Assembly (NCBI GenBank): GCA_018343915.1
Contig: JABRWF010000007.1
Span: 2,046,001-2,110,000, forward strand
From: Agroathelia rolfsii
Lineage: Eukaryota > Basidiomycota > Agaricomycetes > Amylocorticiales > Amylocorticiaceae
DNA length: 64,000 nt
Reading direction: 5' to 3'
Made by a program: the position numbers and the translations under genes
In this document: positions 20,401 through 32,104 of the stretch, in pieces
How the letters are laid out: every line of letters begins with the position of its first letter
Position numbering within the stretch: the stretch's first letter is position 1
Notes under the pieces: generated by a model
What the model saw: the letters and a program-made list of their open reading frames with translations, nothing else
What the model was told of the DNA's origin: nothing
Databases searched by the model: none

Positions 20401-23233
20401 AACTCCTGCAGCTAGCTGCTGTTGCATTTGCTCTTGCGCATCTGCGTCGTCGGCATCCATAAACTGCGAATTTCTCGTCCCATTCGGTCCATCTGCCGCA
20501 GCTGAATAATACGCCCCTTGCTTGCCACCCTTGCCTTTCTTTCTCGAGCTGCGACCATTGGACTTGCCTACTGTAGCATCAGTTTCACCCGGCCCCGATT
20601 CCTCATCAGAATCACCACGACCCGACGATCCATTGGCACCACCTCCAGCACCAGATTTCTTTTTCCCCCACCGACCACTCCCCTCCAGGATGCCAAACGT
20701 CCTGCCCCTCTGCAGATTCTTCTCCAACGAGTCAATGAATACTTTCGTCTCCACATCCATATTCGTCGTATCCAGGATCTTATCGACACCCGACCCAAAC
20801 TCCTTCAGCATGCGGAAGAGCTCCATAATCTGCGCCTCAAGCTGATCGATCCGCATCTCATACTCGTTCCTCTGCGCCTCGATCTGCTCCTCAAGCCGTG
20901 AGGCCTTGTCGCGTGAGACAGCCAGCTTGCCCTCCACGCGCGCGAGCTCTTCTTGCAGCTGGCCGACGAGGCCGTCCCCGCCCTGCGCCACCTGCTGCTG
21001 CGTGGACTCCAACTCGAGCTTCATATGCGCCATCTGCGCGCGCGCCTCGGCCAGCTCCTGCTCCGCGCCCTGCATGCGATCCGAGTCATTGAACCGGTCA
21101 ATGATATTCGAGACCGACAGGCCCAGGCGCGCCTCTGCGCCGGCCAGCTTCTTATCCAGCACCACGTCCGTCACAAGCGAGTCGATGAGCTGGTAATAAT
21201 GCACCATCGCGGGCCCCTCCTCGCGGATGAGGAGCAGGTGCTGCATCATGCTCAGGAAATAGTCTCGCGCCTTTGTGTCGCCCGTACGGGCCTGGATCGC
21301 GTTGTACACGTCCTGCGAGTTGTTCAGGTCGTGCAGGATCTCCTCGTCGAGCTGCTCGCGCAGGCGCGCCTCGTCTTCGTCCAGCCGCTCCTGCAGCTTG
21401 CGCAGCTGCTTGTCGATCATCTCCACGCCGAACTCGGAGCAGAGCGCGATGATGCGCTGGAGGCCTGAGGCCTCCATCTGCGAGCGGTAGTGCAGCCGCA
21501 GATCGAGGTCGTCGACGAACTCGAATAGGGCGTTGATGAGTACCAGGTTGGTGAGCTAGAGAGATTGGGAGGGGGGGGGGATTAGGGACAGCTGGTTATA
21601 AAATAGTAATTTGTTGTCCTCATTACCGTATAATCATTCAGCGAAGTATCGACACCACCACTGCCTTTCCTGATATCGTCCCTCGCACCGACGAGCGTGC
21701 CCATCCTCCCACGGCCCACAAGCGCCTGCTCAAACGACTTGAACCAGTACGCAAACGGCCCGTTTGTCTCGTTGTTCGTGATGCTGAGCGCCTCGAGCGC
21801 GTTGATGACGAGGCCATGGTCGCGCCCTTGCTCCCAAAAGGCGACGACAGTGAGGACCTCGACCACGAGCCGTCGCGTAGGGTAGTGTGGCGAGTTGAGT
21901 GAGGATGCGATCTGTGTGACGATCTGGTTGTGGCTTAGGGCCTCTTCGATGGCGAAGCGCTGGTTGAAGATGAATCGCAAGCATTTGACGATTTCGTATT
22001 CGAGGTCAGTTTGGGGTGGGCGTCTTTACAAAGTGATGTGGGTACTATGCAGGATGATAAAAAGGATACGAAATTTTCCTAGAACGCACCGATTCGGGCC
22101 ATGATGACGGCTGATGTGTGCGAGAGTGTTTGCAAGGACGGAAGTTCCCTTGCTATCTATAAACTCATGAAACCACCTATGAGACGGGTAACCAATCAGT
22201 ATGCTACCCCTTAAGAAAATATAAGAAAATTGCCCACATACACCATCTGATTGCCACGCAACGAGACCATCAGGCTCTGCGCCTGCTTAGGAGTAATCGT
22301 GCGATCCAAAAACTTCTTGATATACCACTGCGGCGAGCCCTCGACGATCGCGAGCGCCTGTCCCTTCTCGCCCTGCTTCCGTTCCTGCTCCTCGCGCTGG
22401 AGCTGCTCCTTCCAGCGCAGCTGCTCGTCGCTGAACACCAGCTGCCACTTCTGCTCGATCGTCATGCCGTTCAGGTCGCCCAGCTCACGGGTGCGCACGA
22501 CCTGCTTGAAGAGCTCCTCGATCGTCTCATCGTCCTCCGGGCGCGGGAAGTTGAACGTCTCTCTGCCGTGCTTGGCCTGGTGGTAGAGATGCGAGAGATG
22601 CGATAGGTGTGGATGCGGTGTATACTCGTGCGTCGAGGAAGTAAAAGATGTGCTCGTGGCCGAGGAGGGGTAGCGCGAATTACGCATGCCGCCGCCGCTA
22701 GTAAGATCAGAGCGCGAGGTCATGGAGGACGTGGGGCGCGAGCTTGATGGCGTCACTGGTAGATTGGTATTACTCGCTGATGACATCGTAGGCGATGAGG
22801 GCGGGAAGGGCATCGGGGGAAAGTCGGAGCCCGAGGGACTGCGTCCAGACGAGGAGGAAGCCTCGCTCCGCCGTAGCTGGCGTGAGTTGGAGCTCTTCGG
22901 GCGTGGCGTGGCAGAGGCGCGAGACTGTTGGTCGGCGAGAGATGAGGAAGAGGAGGAGCTTGGTGCGGGAGAGCGAATGTCGCGGTCGGAGTAGGTTCGT
23001 CTACCACTGGCGAAATTGAACTCGGTGCCAGTGGAGGTCAGAGTCGGGTTTGTGATTGGGGCCGAGATGGCTGGGATTGCGCGCAGGCCCTGGGATACGG
23101 TGCCTACGGCGGGAGGCATACGAGAGGGGGTGTCTAGCTGATCATATGGTATAGAGCGGTCATGGAGGTCCTGGCTGGAAGAGATGGATGACTGCCGTGG
23201 GCGACCCTTGATCTTGCCCAGAAAAGATGTCAT
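17452..23233 (-). CDS. Diaphanous-related formin (Bni1/SepA type)
   Basis: Formins nucleate and elongate linear actin cables and the cytokinetic ring at hyphal tips and septa under Rho GTPase control. The protein has roughly 1,700 residues. Exon 1 (22211-23233 region) is Ser/Pro rich and then enters the GTPase-binding/FH3 region (ETIEELFKQVVRTRELGDL, SPQWYIKKFLDRTITPKQAQ). FH3 continues with FIFNQRFAIEEALSH and ARDDIRKGSGGVDTSLNDYT. Coiled-coil follows (QLRKLQERLDEDEARLREQL). FH1 at about 19600-19800 has three polyproline runs. FH2 starts with NTKMKQLQWDKLGQPQVART. The C-terminus has a DAD, LDNLMKKLRNGDVVGRRARR, the autoinhibitory tail with its basic patch. The presence of GBD, FH3 and DAD shows a Rho-activated formin. 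It lies head-on to the tRNA-Leu with 340 bp between. It is probably the main formin of the organism. Confidence 0.93.
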
Positions 23234-24045
23234 GGGCGCAGATAAGGCAATAGAAAACGGATATCAGTGGAAGATATCTGAGCTGTGTTGGTCGTCTCTT
23301 GAGGGTGTAAGCCGTGCGTGTGTGGTGGAAGATAAAGACAATGTGCCACGATTGGAACGCAGGTCTCCTTTTTTTTTCTCTTCAAAGAAGCAGCAGCAGC
23401 GGCCAACAAGGCAGTGAACAATGATTCTCTACGACTGGTGCGTATACACCGTATAGCAGGACGGGTGGGAATGGTCGTTGTTGCGCCGGGCGATCAGTTC
23501 AGTTGCAGTCGACTACCGCCGTCGCAACGGGGTTGAATTAATAGTACTTGTGAAAAAGGAAAAGGCAGAAGTAAATATGGTATATTATAGCCAGCAAGAG
23601 CCCGAGCAGAATATAGCAAGCCGTCTGTCGTCGAGCGAGATGCCTAAGAGATGTCCTACTACTAGTAATGGCAGCCTATAGCAGAGAGGTCGCCGTGGCT
23701 GACTGGAGTCGCAACCGCCTTTGTTCGTCATCATTATCCGAGTTCCTAGTAATAGTTATTGTACTACTACAAGTTCAATCTGTTTGCTCCAACACCATCT
23801 CTCTTACAGCTAAACCGATCGACGCTAGTGCTCCTGCATTCCTATCTTAGCTATTTTCCATTATGACCCCAGCCGCTTCCTGGTTAAAGAAAGTCTTCTG
23901 ACATAAATGAGCGGCTGGCAATACGCTTACCAGCCATGGCATCTGCTCGACTGCTCGCCCTCCTCTTAACATCGCCAGCTTGTGCTTGGGGAAGCCAGCT
24001 CCTGCTGCAGCCCACCAACCCCCCTCCTCAAGCCAAGTCTGCAAG
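23234..24045. other. Divergent region between the formin and a small membrane-protein gene
   Basis: Contains the formin 5' leader side, which has a run of T/C (23371-23381) on the plus strand and CAGCAGCAGCAG nearby. No gene is supported. A short upstream exon for the next plus-strand gene is possible because an open frame extends upstream of its first ATG back to about 23911. Confidence 0.5.
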
Positions 24046-24486
24046 ATGTTGGCTCCATTCATGCCCAGTACGTTTCTCTCAATATGGATCATTGCACCCA
24101 CCCGTCCGCTCATCACAGCCAACATACATTTCACAGCTCTGATCATCATTTCTATCGCCTTCCTAGTCATCCTTCTTGCCCTTGGCGTGGTAGTCGTCCA
24201 GGTCAAATTCAGCCGGCAGCGCCGCCAAGACCAGTCTGAGGGCGACGTCGAATCAACTAGGGGATTGAGTCCGACCGGGCACGACGCCGCTCAGCCAAAG
24301 CCTGAGGCAGTGATAGACTTGAACGAGAAAAGCATATCATCTAACGAGGAGGAGGTCGAGGGGCCATCTACACCCCGCTGCCCGATTGTAGTCGTTTTGA
24401 CGCCTCCCACCCCAGTCAACGAAGAAGGTCAATCAGGCATAGACGACGCACTCAGATGGGGAATTGATTCCTCCCTCTTAAGATGA
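24046..24486 (+). CDS. Small predicted single-pass membrane protein, family not recognised
   Basis: With an intron at 24068-24136 (GTACGT donor, CACAG acceptor) the frame gives 123 residues starting MLAPFMPTLIIISIAFLV. One strong membrane span follows (about residues 8-28), then a basic stop-transfer stretch KFSRQRRQDQ and an acidic, Ser/Pro-rich cytosolic tail with NEKSISSNEEEVEGPSTPR and a hydrophobic patch IVVVLTPPTP. The topology suggests N-out/C-in or a signal-anchor protein. The ATG was chosen as the only one close before the span; an upstream exon could add residues. There is no family recognition, so the call rests on the open frame, splice signals and protein-like composition. Confidence 0.42.
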   Translation: MLAPFMPSTFLSIWIIAPTRPLITANIHFTALIIISIAFLVILLALGVVVVQVKFSRQRRQDQSEGDVESTRGLSPTGHDAAQPKPEAVIDLNEKSISSNEEEVEGPSTPRCPIVVVLTPPTPVNEEGQSGIDDALRWGIDSSLLR

Positions 24487-25473
24487 CAATAACGAAACGT
24501 CTCTCTCGGTACTTTCCCACGTGGGCTTAAAAGACATAACGTTTTAGGGCTATTACTCTCAAATCTGGCATTTGGGTTCTCTACTCTGCACTATTGCTTC
24601 TCTTTTCTCGGCAGTTCATTTTCCTCGTCGCAACGACAATACACGCACGCCTTGCACGACGACGCAATCTCCACAAAAGTGACATCACATTTATCAAATC
24701 CCAGTTCTGAAACGTCATCATGGTCGCCAGCAGGTAGATGCTTGGATACCTAGAGTATTCGTATTCTTAGAAGGAGGAAGTACTATCCAGATACACGCTA
24801 TTCCTTTCTTAATCACACGGCTTGATACTGTTCCCGACAACCATAAAGGAGCGTCGCCAGCTGGCATATCATACACGGATTGTATGCCATCGTGCAGCAC
24901 GCTTCATCTTGCTCCCGCCATGCGAGGGCTAATGCATACATATTCGCTCATCGTCCATTCCATACGGAGAAATTGACCACGTCACAAGCATATTGCACTT
25001 CGTAATAATCTCATATTGCACACACCGACGTAATTATCCAAACTTTACATACAGCCCATACTAATATTACAACGCGATATGATTGACTTTTTCCTCTTTA
25101 TCCATTACATGATGATTGTTTCAACTCGTCTATGTATGTAGGAAGTATTCAAAATACAGTAATTACTATGCGTACCCAAGAACAATGGAAGTATTTAAAA
25201 AAGAAGAAAAAAAAGGTATAAATTCATAGATAAGAAAAGTAAATGGGATATCATCAAGAAAACTGGGAAACTTGAAGAAATAAAGAAAAGTCGCATGATC
25301 GACAGACAGAGCTCAGCACAAACTCGTCCATGTTGGCTGTCGAGTTAATCCTACACACATAAAACACAAATGAAGACACACAAACCACAACCTGTTATAT
25401 CATCGTCGTTGCTATTTCGCATCCGTTTTTTTTTTTTTTTTTTTTGTTAGCAGGCAGAGCAAGCCTCCTCCTC
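24487..25473. other. Convergent 3' region between a small membrane-protein gene and MET30
   Basis: No gene is supported. A 10-bp palindrome CCCACGTGGG occurs near 24516-24525. Low-complexity A/G tracts lie around 25190-25290, and a T run of about 20 nt at 25426-25445 lies immediately downstream of the MET30 stop codon. Confidence 0.55.
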
Positions 25474-27921
25474 TCAGCTGAAATTCCAAATCCGAATCTC
25501 TCCATCCTCACTACCAGACACGATCTTATCCTCGCCCAGACTTAGACACGTCACAGGCGTGGTGTGCCCCACGAGCGTGCCCGTACACTTGCCGTCCTCG
25601 TGCGCCCAGACCTTGATCGTCCGATCGTGGCTCCCGCTCACGAGCCGGAGCCGATCGCTGGCGACGGCCCAGACGCCCTCGATATGCCCAAAGAGCGTGC
25701 GGAGGACCTTGCCGGTATTGATGTCCCAGAACTTGATCGTGTTGTCCAGGCTGCCTGAGATCAGCACTGGCGTCCGCCGTGAAGATAAGGAGCTGGTAGA
25801 GTGTACGTCGTCTAGTGTCAGACCCGACAACGGCGCGGACGGTGTAAGAGAGCGGGTGGGCGTATTGGCATCAAGGTCACTTGAGCCCCCTCGAGAAACC
25901 ATAGTCGCTGCGGACGAAGAATCAGACTCATCCACGGCGTCTGAGCAACCCTCATCCATGACCAACAGCTTCATGCTTTGCACCTGGGCTACATGCCCGC
26001 TGTACTGCCGCACACACGAGCGCGTGGTCAGATCCCAGAGTCGAATAGTGCCATCGTCCGACGCCGAGAATAGCATCTTTCCTGGATCGATATTTGGACC
26101 TGCATTGGAATGCATGGGAGAAGAGCTACCAGAACACGAGGAAGGAGGGACCAGCGTCGTCGATGATATCGGCGCGCTGCTCGTCGAGTCCCAGAGCTGC
26201 ACCGAATTTACCCAGTCACAGTGTCCACGGAGGGTGAAGGCCTCGCCGGTGCGGAAGTTCCACACTTTGATTGTAGCATCGACACTTCCACTCGCGAGAA
26301 CATTGGAATCGTAATTGAGACAAACAACACCCTCAGTGTGCCCCTCGAGCGTGCGGATACACCGCCCCTTGCGCCAATCCCAGACCTTGATGGTATGATC
26401 CATACTGCCCGTGATCAGCTTCGCCTCGTCAAACTGGAGCGCACGGACAGCGCGCGTATGTCCGCGCATGACGAGGACCTCCTGACCTGTGTCCATATTC
26501 CAAACGCGTACCGTTCGATCATATGAGCCAGTGATCAGGATGGGAAACGACGGATGCGACAATGACTCGCTGAACTGCATACACATGATGCCATCGGTGT
26601 GGCCATTGAGTGTACGGACCTTGTATCGACCGCGCCTCCAATTGCGTTCGACGGTGAGGCGCTCGCTGTATACGTCCTTCCACGGCCGCGTGGCAGCCAT
26701 GGGCGGCTCGCTAGTGTTTGATATCAATAGCGATGATGAGGATGAGGAGGGTGATGAGGATGATGAATGCTCGCCCTCATCCATCGATGAAGGTGATAGC
26801 CCAGATGAAGCAAAAGCGTCGACCGAAGAGGAAGAAGAAGAAGAAGACTTCATGGACCGAAATGAAGACGAGGAAGGGCCAGGGCCAGCCACAGCATTGA
26901 CCATGTTATTCCCGGCCCGCTGCCGTTTTGCACTTCGTTGTCCAGACTCGTATTGCGAATAAGAGGGATCGGAAGGATCTAATGATTCTAACTCGCGTTT
27001 TTTTAATTTAGTCCGTGATGATTCCTGCTGCTGCTGATGGTGGTGGTGATGATGATGATGACTATGTTGCTGTTGAATAGATGAGACGGTCGCTGTGGCC
27101 GAAGAAGAGCCGCTACGGCCGAGACGCTTTTTCTCCAGCACTGGCAGGCCCCACCCGCATTTGGTGCACTTTTGGCCAATGTGCTGCTCGCATATCCCGC
27201 GCCAGATCATGTCGTCGTCGGCGAGGACTTTCCACCGACGGCTAACCTGTGCCGCACGGCAGAGGGAGGTAGCGTCGAGGTAGCCCAGAATGCGAATAGC
27301 AACTTCGCCAGGCAGGACGGAGAAGGGGTCAAGGCGGATAATGGAGCCCAGCTGCTCGCTGAGCATGGACAGCTGCGAAAAACAACACATGGTTAGCAGC
27401 CCTTGTAAGATGATTGCACGGCGCGGATGAGGAGATGCTGAGAAATTAGACCAAACGGCGCTGATCGATTCTCGCTCTTCGATGGACAGTCCGTCTAGTG
27501 ACTTGAATACACATGTAGGTATTAGATATGGCTAGCTGAGCATACAAGGAGGTCTTACCTGCTGCAACTTCATGTTCGTCCCCTCATCTGCCATCCGTTG
27601 GTGTCGAACACATAGCTTCCTACCCGCTGGCGGAGTCGAAGTGTTAGCAGAGACCGCCCTTGACTTCTTCTCGTCTGCTTCATGATGCAAGGGGTGGTCC
27701 ATCCTCTTCACCGACGGCGGGGGCTGTAGGTCGCGTGCAGCGGCGGCTGTTGCGGAAGCGAGACGAGGTGCTGGGAGGGTATCACAGACGTAGCCTGAGG
27801 CCTTAGAGGGAGATGCAGTCAATGCTACTGATGATGCTGAGACTGATGTCGAGGACGAGGAGGCGGCCATGCCGTGGTAGGAGATGAAGGGATCCGAGGT
27901 GGATTTATGTAAAGAAGGCAT
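25474..27921 (-). CDS. MET30: F-box/WD40 protein, Met30/SconB orthologue (SCF substrate receptor of the sulfur network)
   Basis: Met30 is the substrate receptor of an SCF ubiquitin ligase that controls the Met4/Cys3-type bZIP activator of sulfur assimilation and responds to cadmium. Two exons (27559-27921 and 25474-27501) encode 796 residues. Visible parts are a Zn-type segment KLCVRHQRMADEG, the SLDGLSIEERESISAVWSNF motif, an F-box (FSVLPGEVAIRILGYLDATS, CRAAQVSRRWKVLADDDMIW) and the Met30-specific CTKCGWGLPVLEKKR. Seven or eight WD40 repeats follow, with GSYDRTVRVWN, GSMDHTIKVWDW, GSVDATIKVWNF, SASDDGTIRLWD, GSLDNTIKFWD and GSHDRTIKVW. A long Ser/Gln/His linker sits between F-box and propeller, including eight consecutive His. 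The promoter holds a perfect TCACGTGA. Confidence 0.93.
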
Positions 27922-28275
27922 GAGCAAACATCTAATACAAGATCTTCTCACTTGCACAACCAGACGAGCAAAAGACTCAATCTGGCGCAGTCATGGCGCC
28001 ACCTTCACGTGACCCGCCACCCAGCTATAAGGGCAGCAACACTCGCTAACAATGTCGTGCTCAACCTAAATTACGCCGTATGGGGAAATTATCGTCCATG
28101 GTGGAACAGCAAATGTATTGTTTAGGCAAAGGTTGGGAAGATGGTAAAAGAGAAGGAAATAGTGACGTAAACAGTAATGCAGTACATACAAAGCGACGAG
28201 ACGACGTGAATATACAACGCGATAATACAAATTGGCTCGACCCTCTGAGCTCTTCACGCAACGAGAGGCCCCGTA
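27922..28275. other. MET30 upstream region / GSK-3 downstream region
   Basis: Both neighbours run on the minus strand, so this 354-bp stretch carries the MET30 promoter and the GSK-3 3' flank. The promoter box at 28005-28012 is the only signal I recognise. Confidence 0.55.
28005..28012. promoter_or_regulatory. TCACGTGA box upstream of MET30
   Basis: Perfect 8-bp palindrome 84 bp before the MET30 start codon. It is the classical Cbf1 (CDE1/MET box) site. In budding yeast Met30 transcription itself depends on Met4, which is recruited by Cbf1, so a site here fits a conserved negative feedback loop. That the site is used in this organism is inference. Confidence 0.6.
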
Positions 28276-30097
28276 TCAGTCCAACGTAATCTTCATTTGC
28301 TCCAACGGTATCGGCACAAAGTTGTCGATGTCGATGCCCCGTGACTGCAGCTCTTGGACATGGTGCGGAGGCACCAGCTTGTGAATCAACTCTGGGCGCA
28401 CGGATAGCTCTGAGAAAAGGAAATGAAACACGAAAGCACAGGGCCCAATTGCGTTAGCATCTTGTCATACCCCACGACAAATTGCCGATGACGGCATACT
28501 CACCTTCCCGAGTAAAGTCAAACAGAGGTGGGAAGTCCTTTCCATTCGGCATTCTAGCCCCTTCCGCCCTGAGCTCATCAAAGAAAGGATGTACCATGGC
28601 CTCGATGGCGCTCAGACGAGCACCAGGCGTGTATTCCAAGAGCTTGGACACGAGATCAATAGCTTCGGGAGCTGTACGCGGCCTGAACACCTGTCAATGC
28701 ACACAGGCAACAACGATCGCTTTCGTTTAGCGCCGGTAGCAAAAATAGCTCTGAAAGGTATTCAACATTCCACTTACTTTTGAGAAAGGATGAGGCTTTA
28801 TCTGTGGGAATTTGTGCTCCATGTAGTTGGGATTCATCGTCTTGATCTGCTCCCTGGAAGGTGTGCCCAACACCTTGATGATCTCAACCAGTTGGTCGAT
28901 GCCGCTCTCGCCGGGGAAGAGCGGTTGACCGAGCATGAGCTCGGCCATGACACAACCTGTTGACCAGATGTCTATATTTCACGACGAGTCAAATACTCCA
29001 CATAATATATGAGACCATCTTGGATCCATACCGATGTTGGTTGTGTAGTTCGTCGCCCCGAAGATCAACTCCGGAGCACGGTAGTAGCGCGAGCAGATGT
29101 AGCTCACGTTGGGCTCGCCTGCAACGAGGATCTTGGCTGAGCCAAAGTCACATAGCTTCAAGACACCTGTCGCCGGGTTAAGTAGCAAGTTCTGAGGCTT
29201 GATGTCTCGATGACAGATGCCAACGGAGTGGATGTAGGCCAAAGAGCGAAGGAGTTGGTACATGTATAGTTTAACTTGCAGCATGGGCATAGGTTGCTTC
29301 AACTTGGCATAATGGCGACTGGCACGATAGACTGTCTCTGGGACGTATTCGAGCATCAGGTTGAGGAACACCTCATCTTTCTGTATTGAGAAAGTTGGAT
29401 ATGAGAACAGATGTCCGGATCGGCCCGTTCCAGATGATAAAATTGATATATATATACCTTGTCACCGTTGGAATAGAAAAATGCTCGCAGTTCGACAACA
29501 TTTGGGTGTGAGACGAGCCTCATTATCTGAAGTTCGCGATTCTATCATGATGCAATCCAGATGTGAGCAGCGATCAAGCCAGGGATGCATGTCAGGTGAC
29601 GGGACGGAGACACGAACCTTGAATCGCTTGTCCTGCAAGACCTTTTTGATCGCGATATCTTCTCGCTCTTTAGGCACGCCGGCGAGCTTGGCCTGGAAGA
29701 CGACTCCAAAGGAGCCGTTTCCAACAAGTTTGCAGTTGCTATACGAGAGCTCACAGTTCGCAGCTGTCTTGCCGTCGCACGCGAGGACCTTGACAACCTT
29801 GTGAGGGTCATCGATGGCTGTTTGTAGCATCCCAGGAGCGAGAGCAGATTACGAGGACAATGATAACGGATGTAGATGACGACGATCGAAGAGACACGCG
29901 GGCCACCACAAAAAATCCAACGAGATGAGAGGGAAAAGCAAGGGCAAGGAAGGGAGACAAGACAAGAAAGGTTAAAGTCAAATAAAATAAACAAGACCAT
30001 AATCAGCTCCTCGGGACATAATGCCAGACGGACACGACGGAGGAGATAATTACGCACGAGAGATCTTAACACCGTTTATAGGGCCGTGAGTTGCCAT
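28276..30097 (-). CDS. Glycogen synthase kinase 3 (GSK-3/Shaggy) Ser/Thr kinase
   Basis: GSK-3 is a CMGC kinase that phosphorylates primed substrates in signalling, morphogenesis and metabolism. The protein is about 390 residues, normal for fungal GSK-3. A 14-codon first exon ([13 protein letters not shown]) is followed by an intron of over 200 nt, the longest traced in this window. Kinase landmarks are the Gly loop [15 protein letters not shown], catalytic Lys in [47 protein letters not shown] with the activating Tyr, [20 protein letters not shown], and GSK-3-type C-lobe sequences [20 protein letters not shown] and [18 protein letters not shown]. The end reads [11 protein letters not shown]. 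No key residue is missing. The start ATG at 30097 is the first in frame. About 2 kb of non-coding sequence lies upstream. Confidence 0.95.
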
Positions 30098-32104
30098 GGC
30101 TTGTCTGTGCAACGGATATGGAGAGATTCAGAAACAGTAGCAGAGGGGGTGGCGGATGGGGTTGAGTGCGGAACCAAGAGAAGCGCTAGGAGGACTGATT
30201 GCACAAACGTAGACGGACACTGACAGCAGAAAATCAAATGGTGAAAATAACGGATAGAATCGGTGTCGTTAGAATGAGAAACGTGAGGGGCTCGTTGGGC
30301 GTGGAAGGGGGCAAGAAAAAGCGAGGTGGAGGATACGGAGAGCGGGAGGAGAGGTCCTTGCAAGGCGCTGTTCTCGTGACCCACTTTTACCTCCCATTTC
30401 TACCTAAATCGGGCCAAGATCCGGCCTCAAATCCCCCTTTTTGTCCTCCGCAGGGCCTCATGTGCTCAACATAAGCAGGATCGACACACACACACACACA
30501 CACACACCACCCAAGGTTATTGCAGTCGCACAACCTGAAGTTGTTCTCCACTTAGATGGTTTGTTATTGTACTACAACCACACTGCACTAATGATCTACC
30601 CGGTGCTAGTGATCCTCCTCGCCAATCCCACGTTCTATTCTCCTTGTGCGCCCCGTGTCGGACATGCCTGCCTAAGATTTTACAGCGCCACTTTCTGCGG
30701 CGCAGGAGATACTACGGACACAATCCTTTCTGACAAACCAATATGATAAGCACCTTTATGCACCTCTTGGATCACCTGAGCCCTGTTGGCTACTTTTTTG
30801 ATCTAGGCGTGAGAAAGTGGCGTCCACCATCATGTAATACACCATATCAAGCAAGTACTGGAGTCACTAACTTATCATCTTCTTCAATATTCAAAAGTTC
30901 TTAGTTTTCAGCGTGCGGGCTTGTATATGAAATTGCTATTTTTGTCTTGTTTCACATCAAAAATCGTGCTTACACGTTTGTATATCCTGCTCTTGATCTG
31001 CATCTAGTCCGAAACCATACCAACAGCTGTTACCGCGTCTAAAGCTTCAAGATAAGGTAGTCTCAGCTAGCTGCCTCTGGATCTGATGATAATAGCAAAC
31101 TTGGTCACCTGGTGATAAGGTGTGGGGTGTTGGCTCGCCTCTAAGGAGTCACCAGATAGAACATGGGTTCTTGACGATTCCAGGGATGTCTGATTCTCGA
31201 CTCGTGACTGGGAAAGGTGCTGCTGAAATCTTAGCCAATAGATGGCCGATCATTATATCGTGGAAGCACTGGGTGAATAAACTAGACGGTACGTAACCAA
31301 TATAATTAAGCCGGCGCTATGAAAAGGGTCATATATTGGGGTCGCTGCTTCCAAAGCAAGATATGTTCAACACCACGCAAACGGCGTCGTCACCAGAACT
31401 GCATGGCAGTAACGTCAAATTTTTGAACGTGAGTGGCGTGGAGTGTTTTGTTGCCAGATGATAGGAACTAAAATTTCGACATCTTTGCATGTCATCGAAG
31501 TCAAGGATTCATTTCATGTGTATATTTGCCATTCCAGGAGTCATTATTGTTATTATGCAGACTTTGCCCCTAATCCGAGATGCCGAATGTGACGCGTGGT
31601 ATTATCCACTACGTATTATCCTGCTATTTAACGTTGCACGTTTTCATTGTGGGATACGAGCATGTGATATCCGAACATGACCACGCCGCGATTGTTGAAA
31701 ATCATATGCAAGCCTTGCACAATTTTCTACGTTGGGTTATTTGTGAGGTGTATGAGAGTTCGATATGCGGTGATTACTAGGTCGGCACTATTAGAATGGT
31801 TTCCCCAACGGATTTTCATAGTGTCCTTTGGGAATTGTGGTTGTGTAGTGTGAACAGGAGCCAGCTTCAAGCCTGAGACATTTCATGGCATGGGAAGCCA
31901 AGCCACATCTATACCATAGTCACGGTCTAGGGTTCGAAAGAGGATGCAACTCCTTTGTCTAATAGTTAACTGAAAGAGTTTAAGACATCTCATCTCGAAG
32001 TGGTTCGGTCGCCGGTGGTACAACAAGCCCATTGCCGAACTGCCGGTGCACACACCCAGGTCTGCACCTGTGGATATCATACCACTGGTCTGCCCCAAAC
32101 CACT
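30098..32104. other. 2.0 kb divergent region between GSK-3 and thioesterase-like gene B
   Basis: No supportable gene on either strand. The part next to GSK-3 (30098-30480) is purine rich on the plus strand and probably holds its promoter and leader. The rest is AT-rich with many stops in all frames. Confidence 0.55.
30484..30507. repeat. (CA)n microsatellite
   Basis: An uninterrupted AC dinucleotide run of 24 nt in the GSK-3 upstream region. Confidence 0.95.

Noticed and set aside
25559..26314. 251-codon plus-strand frame opposite the MET30 propeller
   Set aside because: Shadow caused by WD40 repeat codons; the minus-strand gene is certain.
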